Assembly: GCA_016928575.1 (NCBI GenBank)
Contig: JAFGKK010000032.1
Coordinates: 1 to 35,250, forward strand
DNA length: 35,250 nt
Source of the DNA: Anaerolineales bacterium
GTDB taxonomy: Bacteria; Chloroflexota; Anaerolineae; Anaerolineales; RBG-16-64-43
Reading direction: 5' to 3'
This document shows, piece by piece, positions 7,065-14,555 of the stretch. The notes under the pieces are model-generated. The model did not search any database. It saw nothing but the letters and a program-made list of their open reading frames with translations, and was not told the DNA's origin. How positions within the stretch are numbered: the stretch's first letter is position 1; each line of letters starts with the position of its first letter. A program made the translations under genes and the position numbers.

Positions 7065-7646
7065 TTAATCGGACGGGTCTTTTTCCGACGGCGGAGGCGG
7101 TGAAGGCGTGTTTGCCGATTCCCCGCGGGAATCGGAGGCGGACGGCGATGGCGGGATGGGGGAAGCGGGTGCAGACTGCGGTTTGGAAACGTCGGGGTCG
7201 GCGCCATAAGGTGAAGGCGACGCCGCACCGGACGCCTCCGGGGAGGCCGGCTTGGGCGTTCCGGCGGCGGTGCCCACTGCGGGCGGCGCCTGCCCGGCCG
7301 CGGCCGCAGACTCGGCTTGTTGCGCCGGCGGCAGTTTGGAGGCGGCGGCCGGGGGCTTGGGGTGCTTGGCGGAGCCGCCGGAAACCGGCGTATTCAGCTT
7401 CGCGTTTAAATCTTTTTCCACATCGCCCAACTCCTCGAGCTGGGCTTCCCGCGCCAGCCGGGCGGGCAAATCCTGCATCTCCTGCGAAACCTGACGCATA
7501 GATTTCCAGGCGTCGGAACGGTAAAGCCGGTTGATCCAGCGGCCGACCATCTTCCCGCCCTTGGCGAGATCCTTGGGCGAAAAGATGATCAGCGCGATCA
7601 CAAGGATCAGCAGCAGTTCCAACGGGCCGATGCCGAGCAATTCCAT
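7065..7646 (-). CDS. Twin-arginine translocase TatA/TatB-like protein
   Basis: Subunit of the twin-arginine export system that moves folded, often cofactor-bearing proteins across the cytoplasmic membrane. Seen: a single N-terminal membrane helix, MELLGIGPLELLLILVIALI, followed by the FSPKDLAKGGKMVGRW hinge and amphipathic helix. This is a variant of the usual FGP...LP hinge. A charged helical region follows to about residue 100, then a long Ala/Pro/Ser-rich, low-complexity tail to residue 193. The tail and length resemble TatB more than TatA, but I cannot separate them. I chose the ATG at 7646 because the membrane helix begins there; the open frame extends much further upstream without conserved sequence. 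No tatC is visible in the window. Confidence 0.8.
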   Translation of the reverse strand: MELLGIGPLELLLILVIALIIFSPKDLAKGGKMVGRWINRLYRSDAWKSMRQVSQEMQDLPARLAREAQLEELGDVEKDLNAKLNTPVSGGSAKHPKPPAAASKLPPAQQAESAAAAGQAPPAVGTAAGTPKPASPEASGAASPSPYGADPDVSKPQSAPASPIPPSPSASDSRGESANTPSPPPPSEKDPSD

Positions 7647-7797
7647 GGGCAGACTCCACCGGCCATTATAAAACCATAACCGCGGAAGGCCGAGATGCCG
7701 GAGATTCCCGGCGTTCCGGCGCTTTCGTTTCCTCCCGCCGGCCCGGCGAATCGTTATCGAGGTGGAAAAACAGCCGGAAGCCGGGTATCCTTGACCT

Positions 7798-8829
7798 ATG
7801 CGTAAACACATCCTTCCCGTCCTCACCCTCTTCCTGCTTTCTCCGGTCGTCGGCGAGTTGGTTTCCGGCTCGGCGCCGCCCGCGCAGTGGCTGGATCCTT
7901 CCACGTGGATCGTCATGGTCCCGCTGTACGGGGCCGGGGCGCTGCTGGCGCGCGAGCTGTTCGTCCGCTGGCGCTCCGGCTGGCTGGGCGCGGTCCTGCT
8001 CGGGTCGGCGTACGGCATCCTCGAGGAGGGAATCGACGTGATGAGCTTTTTCAACACCGCCTGGCCGGACCTCGGGGCGTCCGCCGCCTACGGCCGCTGG
8101 GCGGACGTTTCCTGGGTGTGGGCGGTCCAACTGACGGCCTACCACGCCGCCTTCAGCATTGCCATCCCGATCCTGATCGTGCATCTGATCTTCCCCAAAG
8201 CGCGCGGGGAATCCTGGCTGGGGTGTTTCGGATTGGCCGCGTTCGGAATCCTCCTGGCCGCCGTGGTCCTGACGGGCAACCTGCTGTTCCGCTCCGTTTT
8301 CAGTTATTCGCCGCCGCCGCTTCCCTATTGTGGGTCGATCGCGGCCGTCCTCGCACTTGTGTTCCTCGCCCGGCGGATCCGTCCGCCGGCGCCGGATTCC
8401 GCCCTGGAAGCGAAACCGCTGCCGCACCCCTTCCTCTATGGGCTGGCGGGATTCGGAGCGACCGTGGTCCTGTTCTACGCCGGTTGGGTGCTCACCAAAT
8501 CGGATTTTCCGCCCATTCCGACCGTCCTGATCATCCTGGCGGACGGCGCCGCCGTCGCCGGCCTGCTTGCCCGTTCCCACCGGCACGGGCGGCAATTCAC
8601 AGACACCCGCAAGCTGGCGCTGGCCATCGGCGGGCTATTGTTGTTTATCGCGCTCTCTCCGGTCATCGAACTGCAGGGAATCAACGAGGCCACCGGCGAG
8701 AACCCCGGCGGAATGGTATGCGTCGGATTGTCCGCCTTCTTCTTGTTGGCCCTATTGTCGGTCTTTGTCTGGAACCGGGAACGGCGCGCGGCCCATCCCA
8801 GGCTTACAGATACTTTCACGCGGGATTGA
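7798..8829 (+). CDS. Multi-pass membrane protein of unknown function
   Basis: I do not recognise a named family. The 343-residue product has about eight to nine hydrophobic segments spread from the N-terminus (LPVLTLFLLSPVVGELV) to near the C-terminus (VGLSAFFLLALLSVFVW), consistent with an inner-membrane protein. A GILEEGIDVMSF segment with paired acidic residues sits beside a membrane helix, and AYHAAFSIAIPILIVH carries a His within another. These could be functional, but this is weak evidence. The first ATG is used; no good Shine-Dalgarno is visible. It is divergent from the tat gene, 151 bases away, and ends before a repeat element. It may be a leaderless single gene. Confidence 0.7.
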   Translation: MRKHILPVLTLFLLSPVVGELVSGSAPPAQWLDPSTWIVMVPLYGAGALLARELFVRWRSGWLGAVLLGSAYGILEEGIDVMSFFNTAWPDLGASAAYGRWADVSWVWAVQLTAYHAAFSIAIPILIVHLIFPKARGESWLGCFGLAAFGILLAAVVLTGNLLFRSVFSYSPPPLPYCGSIAAVLALVFLARRIRPPAPDSALEAKPLPHPFLYGLAGFGATVVLFYAGWVLTKSDFPPIPTVLIILADGAAVAGLLARSHRHGRQFTDTRKLALAIGGLLLFIALSPVIELQGINEATGENPGGMVCVGLSAFFLLALLSVFVWNRERRAAHPRLTDTFTRD

Positions 8830-8854
8830 TTAAGTCTGCGTATTCACAGTAATT

Positions 8855-9091
8855 GACCGCCAAGACGCCAAGGCATACAAGTTTGTATCTACAACCTCAG
8901 TAATATTGAAAAGAAATCCTGCTCTTTTCCATCCTCGCCCCTAATCCCTGGCCCCTTCCCTCTCTCCTGACATAAGTCAGGAGAAGGGGAAGGGGTTGTG
9001 GGGGTTGGGGTTGGGTGTGAGGACAGGGCAGGGACGGGGGGCTGAGGAGATAAGCAAGTTTTACCTTTTTGCCTTGGCGTCTTGGTGGTTC
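8855..9091. repeat. Inverted-repeat element with CCAAGACGCCAAGG arms
   Basis: The left arm CCGCCAAGACGCCAAGGCA (near 8858) and right arm TGCCTTGGCGTCTTGGTGG (near 9069) are inverted copies differing at one base. Between them lie AAATCCTGCTCTTTTCC (8914-8930), which is the reverse complement of 4930-4946, and a CTCCTGACATAAGTCAGGAG hairpin near 8966-8985. This is a compound non-coding element filling the gap between two convergent genes (8830-9151). I see no gene inside. Confidence 0.7.
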
Positions 9092-9151
9092 CCTGCGGAA
9101 AACCGGATATTCACCAGATCGAAAATTCCGGGTGTGGTCCGAGGGTCGGCG

Positions 9152-9820
9152 CTAAGGCCCGAAGAACGGCTGATCCAGATCGCCGTCGTTGCTGTACCCG
9201 AATCCCTCCCAATACCCGCGGTAGTTCGGATCGTCCGAGAGCTCTATCTCGGTGACCCATTTCACCCACTTGTATCCCCACTTGTCTTCGGCGACCACTT
9301 GGAAGGGGAAGCCGCGCTCCGCCGGAAGGACCACGTCGTTCATTTTGTACGCCAGCAGGATTTGCCTGTCCCGCAGGTATTCGACCGGCAGGGACGAGGT
9401 ATAGCCGTCGGCCGCGTGGAAAATCGCAATCCGCGCCTCCGCGCGCGCCTGAGCCTCCTGCAGCAGGTCGTCGATCAACACTCCTTCCCACAGGATCGTG
9501 GCGTCCCAGCCCTCCACGCAGTACAACGTCACCACCTTGGAATACAGATCAAGCCCCAGCACTTCTTCGTACGTCAGGGACAACGGCCGATCGACCAAGC
9601 CGGTCACCTGCAGACGGTAGGTATCCAGCGAAACCGTCTGCGGCCCCAGAATGGAATTTTCCCGGAACGCCTCGATCGAGGAGAGATCCTGCCCCTGATA
9701 CTCGCGGATCTCGGCCGGCGGCAGGCGGGAGGTCATCGACAACCCGCTTTTTCCGCCGCATCCCGCCAGGAAGCCCATCCCTGCGAAGATCCCGATCCAC
9801 AAACCAAATCGTCCCTTCAT
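9152..9820 (-). CDS. Sulfite-oxidase-fold molybdopterin oxidoreductase, lipoprotein
   Basis: Molybdopterin-binding oxidoreductase of the sulfite oxidase/MsrP fold, predicted to sit outside the membrane anchored by lipid. Seen: a lipoprotein signal ending LAGC (Cys21), then SLDTYRLQVTGLVDRPLSLTYEEV, the usual entry to the fold. TLYCVEGWDAT follows, whose Cys101 matches the molybdenum-ligating Cys, then WEGVLIDDLL, a DGYTSSLPVEYL strand, PFQVVAEDKWGYKWVKWV and DPNYRGYWE near the end. At 222 residues it is the minimal core domain. The signal has no twin-Arg motif (MKGRFGLW), unusual for a molybdoenzyme, which normally uses Tat. It starts 4 bases after the stop of the cytochrome-like gene, whose last codons supply its Shine-Dalgarno. 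The substrate is unknown. Confidence 0.87.
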   Translation of the reverse strand: MKGRFGLWIGIFAGMGFLAGCGGKSGLSMTSRLPPAEIREYQGQDLSSIEAFRENSILGPQTVSLDTYRLQVTGLVDRPLSLTYEEVLGLDLYSKVVTLYCVEGWDATILWEGVLIDDLLQEAQARAEARIAIFHAADGYTSSLPVEYLRDRQILLAYKMNDVVLPAERGFPFQVVAEDKWGYKWVKWVTEIELSDDPNYRGYWEGFGYSNDGDLDQPFFGP

Positions 9821-9824
9821 TTCT

Positions 9825-10067
9825 TTATCCTTTCCGCCGGGCGTCCTTCCATCGCGCCCAAAGCGCTATTCCTACGTGCGCCGCCAGGAACGCCATCATC
9901 GGCGCCTCGGTGTAAGCATGCAGTCGCTGGGCGACGGCTTTGTTCACCAGGCCGAAGGTCAACGGGGTGACGATTCGGAAATCGGAAATCCCATAGCCTG
10001 TCAGCAACGTAAACAACAGCAAAGCCAGCCCCAACCAGCCGAAAAAACGCCCGACTCTCCTGATCAT
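9825..10067 (-). CDS. Two-helix cytochrome b-like membrane subunit
   Basis: The 80-residue product has two membrane helices, about residues 8-24 and 51-69. His50 and His64 lie on the second helix, 14 residues apart, the spacing that places two haem ligands on one helix in diheme cytochromes b. I infer that it passes electrons to or from the molybdopterin lipoprotein encoded 4 bases downstream, by analogy with the MsrP-MsrQ pair. MsrQ has six helices, so this would be a much reduced partner. I chose the ATG at 10067 (MIRRVGRFF) because GAGGTGGGA precedes it; the frame opens at 10115, but the extra 16 residues are not hydrophobic or conserved. Haem binding is not proven. Confidence 0.7.
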   Translation of the reverse strand: MIRRVGRFFGWLGLALLLFTLLTGYGISDFRIVTPLTFGLVNKAVAQRLHAYTEAPMMAFLAAHVGIALWARWKDARRKG

Positions 10068-10375
10068 TCCCACCTCGCCGTATTCCCCCGCACAAGAAAT
10101 CAACCACCCGATCATGGGTTTTTTGCAATGGATTTATCCCGCTCTCGCGGGATGATGAATAACCCGCGGCTTGCCGCGCAGTTCTTCGCATTTGCGCGCT
10201 TTGATACCGCGCAACAAGCTGCGCGGCCATTTATTTGATTTCATTATAATTTAGGTCCATTAAGTCTACATTAACATCGGGTAATAATCAGGACTTAAGA
10301 ATTTGAAATTTTTACTTGGAAAGGCGGTATTATCCGCTATGGAAACGTAAAAAAACACCGCTTCCCGTAATCCTA
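10068..10375. repeat. Cluster of three short G/C hairpins and an AT-rich leader
   Basis: Three hairpins follow one another: ATCCCGC/GCGGGAT (10136-10153), CGCGGC/GCCGCG (10065 + 100: 10165-10178) and CCGCGC/GCGCGG (10207-10226). They resemble REP-type repeats. From 10230 to 10330 the sequence becomes AT-rich and may hold promoters for the divergent cytochrome-like and GH5 genes, though I could not fix a -35/-10 pair. No gene is seen. Confidence 0.5.
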
Positions 10376-11521
10376 ATGAAACGACCGTCTGTAATCCCCA
10401 TTCTTTCCGCACTCATTCTGCCAACGTGTCTGGCCTTATCCGGCGGCGCGCCCCGGTCCACGGAACCTCCGTCGCCGGCCTCGGACACTCCCGGATTCCC
10501 GGCCACTCCGGCGGCGACCGCCGCGGCGGACACGCCGGGGCGGGAGCCGACCGGCGAGGCATGGCCGGACGCCTTCGCGATGAACGATCGAATCGGCCGC
10601 GGCGTGAATTTCGGAAACGCGCTCGAGGCGCCGAGCGAGGGCGAGTGGGGCGTCACGCTGCGGGAGGAATATTTCCAGCTGGTCAAGGACGCCGGCTTCG
10701 ACAGCATCCGCCTGCCGGTGCGTTGGAACGCGCACGCGCCGGAGGAGCCGCCGTACGCCATCGAGCCCGCCTTCTTCGAGCGGGTCGATTGGGCGGTGGA
10801 GAACGCGCTCGACCGCGGGCTGGCGGTGATCCTGGACTTCCATCATTTCACCGATTATATGGAGTGCGCCGCCTGCGAGCGCGACCGTCTGCTCGGCTTG
10901 TGGACGCAGATCGCGGCCCATTATCAAGGGCACCCGGCGGATCTGGTATTCGAAGTGCTCAACGAGCCCACCGACGCCGTCCCCGCGCCGGATTGGAACG
11001 CCGCCCTCGCCGCCGCATTGGCGGAGATCCGTAAAACCAATCCGGAGCGGATCGTCATCGCGGGCCCGGTGGATTGGAACGGAGTGTACGCGCTCGAGCG
11101 GCTGGAACTGCCGGAGGGCGACCGCCGTCTGATCGCCACCTTCCATTATTACAACCCGTTCCCCTTTACCCACCAGGGAGCCGAATGGGTCGAGGACTCC
11201 GACGCCTGGCTGGGGACGGCATGGACCGGCAGCGCGGCGGAGCGGCAGGCCGTCCGCGGCGAGTTGCGGATCGCCGCCGAGTGGGGACGGGCGCACAACC
11301 GCCCCATACTCCTCGGAGAATTCGGCGCGTACGATCGGGCGGATATGGAATCGCGCGCGCGGTGGACCGCCTTTGTCGCCCGGGAGGCGGAAGCCGCCTC
11401 CTTTTCATGGGCGTATTGGGAATTCTGCGCCGGCTTCGGCGTTTACGATCCGGCAGCCGGTCGTTGGCGGGAGCCGTTGCTCGCCGCCCTGCTGCCCGAT
11501 TCGCCGCTCCTTGCCGGATGA
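10376..11521 (+). CDS. Secreted glycoside hydrolase family 5 (endoglucanase-like)
   Basis: Retaining glycosidase with a TIM barrel, probably cleaving beta-1,4-glucan or a related polysaccharide outside the cell. Seen from the ATG at 10376: a hydrophobic signal (about 1-26), a Pro/Ala/Thr linker (about 27-60), then IGRGVNFGNALEAP, DSIRLPVRWNAHAPEE, VILDFHHF, and FEVLNEPTD with acid/base Glu197. HYYNPFPFTHQGAEW and LLGEFGAY with nucleophile Glu315 follow, then SWAYWEFCAGFGVYD. These are the standard GH5 landmarks in order, and both catalytic Glu are present. LPTC in the signal is a poor lipobox, so I favour secretion over lipid anchoring. The frame opens at 10316, but the signal peptide starts at 10376. 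Exact substrate cannot be read from the sequence. Confidence 0.9.
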   Translation: MKRPSVIPILSALILPTCLALSGGAPRSTEPPSPASDTPGFPATPAATAAADTPGREPTGEAWPDAFAMNDRIGRGVNFGNALEAPSEGEWGVTLREEYFQLVKDAGFDSIRLPVRWNAHAPEEPPYAIEPAFFERVDWAVENALDRGLAVILDFHHFTDYMECAACERDRLLGLWTQIAAHYQGHPADLVFEVLNEPTDAVPAPDWNAALAAALAEIRKTNPERIVIAGPVDWNGVYALERLELPEGDRRLIATFHYYNPFPFTHQGAEWVEDSDAWLGTAWTGSAAERQAVRGELRIAAEWGRAHNRPILLGEFGAYDRADMESRARWTAFVAREAEAASFSWAYWEFCAGFGVYDPAAGRWREPLLAALLPDSPLLAG

Positions 11522-11730
11522 GCGCCGACCGACTTCCGGACGGGTGTAACAAACCGGCCGGCGGCGCCGTTTTCCTAGTGGCCAACCCGCTTTGGAGGCG
11601 CCGGTCGCCGCCGCGGCCGCCGAAAACAGAGTTATCGGCCGAGTCGCGCGCGGCCGGACTTTTCCCGTGAATTGATAATCCAAGCGCCCGTCGGCAAGGG
11701 CGCAACGTCATCCGTCCCCGGAGGCGGCAA

Positions 11731-12513
11731 ATGGCACCCCCATCCCCGTTCCTGTCCGTTTTCGAATTGGGTCCTCAGCAAAGCGAGCATCCCGTCAAGC
11801 TGGCGACCAAGCTCACCGCAGCGGTTCTGGGCGTCCTGCTGGTAGGCGGCGGAATCGCCGCGCTCCTCGCGGCGGCGATCGGCCTCCTCCGGATGGGGGC
11901 GAAGGAAACGGCGCAAGAGCTCGCGGGCTTCTGCCTTCCGGGAATCCTCGCCCCGATCGGCCTCGGGATCGGAGGCTGGTGCTTATCCAAAGCCTGGAAT
12001 CAATGGGGGTCGGCGGTGGCGGTGTTCGACCGGGGCTTCGCGGTTTCGCGCTGGGAGGACGTGCGGCCGGTCCCCTGGGAGGATGTGACCGCGGTGTGGC
12101 AGGCCACCGCCAAGCACTCCGTCCGGGGCGTGCCCACCGGTATCAAGCATAAGTACACCGTCCAACTCGTCGACGACACCAAGTACGTATGGGACGACAA
12201 ATACCAGGATGTCGAAACGCTGGGCAGGGTGGTGCAGTCCAAAGTTTCCAATCTGCTGTATCCGAAGTACTCGGCCGCGCTGAAAGCCGGAAGCCGGTTG
12301 GAATTCGGGCCGCTCGCCCTAGATTACAACAAACTCTACTCGCGGGGGAAGGAACTGCCCTGGGACGACGTGAAATCGGTGAAAATCCAGGGCGGATTTC
12401 TTCAAATCAAAAAGGACAACGAGTGGCTGCGTTGGGCGAGCGCCGGCGTGCCCCAAATCCCCAACTTCTTTATCTTCTATGCGCTGTTGAAGGAATTCAA
12501 CCTGATCGAATAG
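11731..12513 (+). CDS. DUF6585-like membrane protein
   Basis: Function unknown. Two hydrophobic hairpin segments (about residues 23-55 and 69-88) are followed by a soluble region with two similar halves. Each half has a value-sensing type pattern: AVFDRGFAVSRWEDVRPVPWEDV and, later, LALDYNKLYSRGKELPWDDV, with a QIKKDNEWLRW strand. The repeated 'PWEDV/PWDDV' blocks look like paired PH-like or beta-rich modules, as in DUF6585 proteins common in Chloroflexota. I assign that family from memory of the pattern, so moderately. The ATG at 11731 has GGAGG 10 bases upstream. It stands alone on the plus strand between GH5 and the MerR gene. Confidence 0.7.
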   Translation: MAPPSPFLSVFELGPQQSEHPVKLATKLTAAVLGVLLVGGGIAALLAAAIGLLRMGAKETAQELAGFCLPGILAPIGLGIGGWCLSKAWNQWGSAVAVFDRGFAVSRWEDVRPVPWEDVTAVWQATAKHSVRGVPTGIKHKYTVQLVDDTKYVWDDKYQDVETLGRVVQSKVSNLLYPKYSAALKAGSRLEFGPLALDYNKLYSRGKELPWDDVKSVKIQGGFLQIKKDNEWLRWASAGVPQIPNFFIFYALLKEFNLIE

Positions 12514-12755
12514 CGTCGTTCGACCATCAGCCATCGCAAACCGTCGTCCGTGGAGCGGTCGGTTCCACCGATCACCGACGGCCGGTTCTTCCACCAAATT
12601 TTCCGGCCCGCTTAAGCCGAGGAACATTGCGTAAATCCCAATCCGCGGCGATGGCCCAGGCCGGTGGTCCGTCGTCGTTTTCCCCTCACGATTGACTCCT
12701 CTCCTCCTTAACCCGGATAATTCCATCCGTTCCGGCATCCGCCGTGAAAAAAAAC
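12514..12755. other. Intergenic region upstream of the first MerR promoter
   Basis: I see no gene and no strong terminator. A loose inverted pair (GTCGGTTCCACCGA near 12559) is present, and the segment around 12680-12740 becomes pyrimidine-rich before the MerR-type promoter at 12756. Confidence 0.4.
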
Positions 12756-12786
12756 TTGACTCTCCCCTCGCGGGAGGGTGTACAAA
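12756..12786 (+). promoter_or_regulatory. MerR-type promoter/operator A
   Basis: TTGACT (12756-12761) and TACAAA (12781-12786) are separated by 19 bp. The spacer is covered by a dyad with ACTCTCCC (12759-12766) and GGGAGGGT (12772-12779). The over-long spacer with a central dyad is the mark of promoters that MerR-family activators untwist. It lies 80 bases upstream of the MerR gene at 12867 and points at it. Confidence 0.85.
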
Positions 12787-12866
12787 TATCCGCGAGGCCT
12801 CCTTCCCGCGTTCTCCCTCCCGCTTGCGGGGAACACGAGACAAACACGAACCGTCCGGAGCAATCG

Positions 12867-13685
12867 ATGATCAAAATCGGCGATTTTTCCAAACTCAGCA
12901 TGGTCTCGGTCAAGACGCTGCGCTACTACGACGAAATGGGCTTGCTTTCGCCGATCGAGACCGACCGGTCCACCGGGTACCGCTACTACTCGCTCGACCA
13001 GCTCCCGCGGCTGAACCGGATCCTGGCGCTGAAAGATTTGGGGTTTTCGCTCGAGCAGATCCGCCAGGCGCTCGAAAGCGGAATTACGCTGGATCAATTG
13101 CGCGGAATGTTACGGCTCAAGCAGGCCGAACAGCAGCGGCTCGTGCAGGAGGAACAGGAGCGGCTAATCCGGGTGGAAGCCAGGCTGAGGCAGATAGAAA
13201 TGGAGGCCAACGTGTCGAAATACGACGTGGTGATTAAAAAAACCGAAGCCCAGAAGGCGGCGTCAATCCGCAAGATCCTCGCTTCCCCGCAGGAGATCAG
13301 CCGGCTGTTCGAAGACCTCTACGGATACCTGGAGCGGCAGGGAGTCCGCCCCACCGGCCCGTCCCATGGAATCTGGCACGATCCCGAGTACAAAGAACGG
13401 GATTTCGACGCCGAGGTCGCCGTTCCGGTCTCGCAGACCTTCCCGGCCGGCGAAGGCGTACGGCCGGCCGAGCTTCCCGCGGTCCCCGCCGCGGCCTGCA
13501 CGATCCACCAGGGCGCGTATGAAGGATTTTCGCAGGCCTACGCCGCGATCATGGGCTGGATTAACAACAACGGGTACCGGGTCGCCGGTCCGTTCCGTGA
13601 AATTTATTTGCGCGGCCCCGGCCCCCAGCCGACGGATCCCATGTCCTACGTCACCGAAATCCAGGTGCCGGTGGAGAAGGCGTAG
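12867..13685 (+). CDS. MerR regulator with GyrI-like ligand domain (paralogue A)
   Basis: Transcription activator of the BmrR/TipA type. Residues 1-70 are the winged helix: MIKIGDFSKLSMVSVKTLRYY, GLLSPIETDRSTGYRYY, LNRILALKDLGFSLEQI. About 75-112 form the dimer coiled coil (Gln/Glu/Arg-rich). From about 117 a GyrI-like effector domain runs to 272, with DAEVAVPV, CTIHQGAYEGFSQAYAAIMGWI and FREIYLRGP. The Glu in the last block aligns with the ligand-contacting Glu of this fold. I chose the ATG at 12867 because the HTH begins there; the open frame from 12744 crosses the promoter. It is preceded by operator A and is probably autoregulated. The gene is followed by a GyrI-like gene on the same strand, 128 bases on. 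Confidence 0.93.
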   Translation: MIKIGDFSKLSMVSVKTLRYYDEMGLLSPIETDRSTGYRYYSLDQLPRLNRILALKDLGFSLEQIRQALESGITLDQLRGMLRLKQAEQQRLVQEEQERLIRVEARLRQIEMEANVSKYDVVIKKTEAQKAASIRKILASPQEISRLFEDLYGYLERQGVRPTGPSHGIWHDPEYKERDFDAEVAVPVSQTFPAGEGVRPAELPAVPAAACTIHQGAYEGFSQAYAAIMGWINNNGYRVAGPFREIYLRGPGPQPTDPMSYVTEIQVPVEKA

Positions 13686-13813
13686 GTCGGCCATCTCCGG
13701 CCGCCCTTCTCACCGCTTTCCCCTTTCCCGGCATGGGTTAGGAGAGGGGGGGGGCGGCGAGGAGTATGCCAAGTATTATGGTCACCCACATCCACAATCC
13801 ATAGAGGAGCACC
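13686..13813. repeat. G/C inverted repeat between MerR A and the GyrI gene
   Basis: CCGCCC (near 13702) and GGGCGG (near 13751) bracket CTTTCCCCTTTCC and GGAGAGGGGG, a loose inverted repeat of the same G/C-rich type seen at 4653 and 16911. The Shine-Dalgarno of the next gene (GAGGAG at about 13803) lies after it. Confidence 0.45.
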
Positions 13814-14356
13814 ATGGCGAACATCTTGATGCGCTTGTTTACGGAAGATCTCGAAGGGTTCGAGCCGGAGGTCCGGGACTTGAAAGACCCGATCCGAATT
13901 CTCGGAATGGCGGCGGACACCACCATGAGCCGGATCTACCAGGACGCGCCCGCCCTAGGCAAGCGGTTCAGCGAGTTTAAAAAATCCCATCCGATACCGT
14001 CCAAAAAGGAACCCTGGGGCTTCACCGCCGTCAGCCAAGGCTTCGCGAGGGAGAGCGGCGCGTTCACCTATCTGATGGGGGATGTCGTCACCGATCTGGA
14101 TCGCGTACCCGCCGGATTGACGGGATTCGAAATTCCAGCCGGGTTGTACGCCGTGTTCCCGGTGCGCCCGAAAAACCGCTTCGCCTGGGGTTTGGCGATC
14201 GCCAACGTCAAGCGCTACGCCTACGGGAAGTGGCTGCCCCGCTCCGGATACGATCCGGCGGGGACGGTCGACGATTTCGAATACCACGACGAGCGTAGCC
14301 TGCGGAAGCGCAATCCGCAAATCGATCTGTACGTGGCCGTGCGGGCCAAGCGCTAG
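13814..14356 (+). CDS. Stand-alone GyrI-like ligand-binding protein
   Basis: A 180-residue GyrI-like (AraC effector-binding/Cass2-type) domain without a DNA-binding part. Seen: DPIRILGMAADTTMSRI (first strand and helix of the fold), the middle VPAGLTGFEIPAGLYAVFPV, typical of the second half, and DDFEYHDERSLRKRNPQIDLYVAVRAK, whose Glu/Asp motif is the usual final block. Related proteins bind drugs or other small molecules. Its start has GAGGAG 5-6 bases upstream. It lies between the MerR-GyrI gene A and a second stand-alone GyrI gene, which suggests sequestration or processing of the same ligands, but that is inference. It could be on the MerR A transcript. Confidence 0.82.
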   Translation: MANILMRLFTEDLEGFEPEVRDLKDPIRILGMAADTTMSRIYQDAPALGKRFSEFKKSHPIPSKKEPWGFTAVSQGFARESGAFTYLMGDVVTDLDRVPAGLTGFEIPAGLYAVFPVRPKNRFAWGLAIANVKRYAYGKWLPRSGYDPAGTVDDFEYHDERSLRKRNPQIDLYVAVRAKR

Positions 14357-14419
14357 AAGAAAGGGTCGGAAAAAAGGCCCGGCCGATGGTCGATTGTCGA
14401 CCGGCGATGGCTTTCTTCT
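14355..14419 (+). terminator. Possible terminator-like hairpin after the GyrI gene
   Basis: AGAAGAAAG (14355-14363) and CTTTCTTCT (14411-14419) pair perfectly, with inner GGTCGATTGTCGACC pairing. The outer right arm is pyrimidine-rich but not a clean T-run, so this may be only a weak terminator or a stabilising stem. Confidence 0.4.
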
Positions 14420-14506
14420 ACCAATTCAACTTTAACAATCCCCAAAATTCACCCCCTAATTCTGCCAGGTTCCACCGAAATATGCCGCCATCTGTCATAT
14501 ACTAGC

Positions 14507-14519
14507 CATACGATATGGC
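14507..14519. promoter_or_regulatory. CCATA-CGA-TATGG dyad upstream of the second GyrI gene
   Basis: CCATA and TATGG form a perfect 5-bp dyad spaced by CGA. A TATACT about 10 bases upstream (near 14495) may be a -10 box, which would place the dyad at the start of transcription, a usual repressor position. No good -35 is seen, so confidence is low. Confidence 0.4.
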
Positions 14520-14555
14520 CGCAATTCCATCTCAATCCCAGAAAGGAATCAGACC

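Noticed and set aside
10165-10226. The hairpin cluster as a CRISPR array
   Set aside because: The hairpins differ in sequence and spacing, there are no repeated units or spacers, and no cas genes are near.
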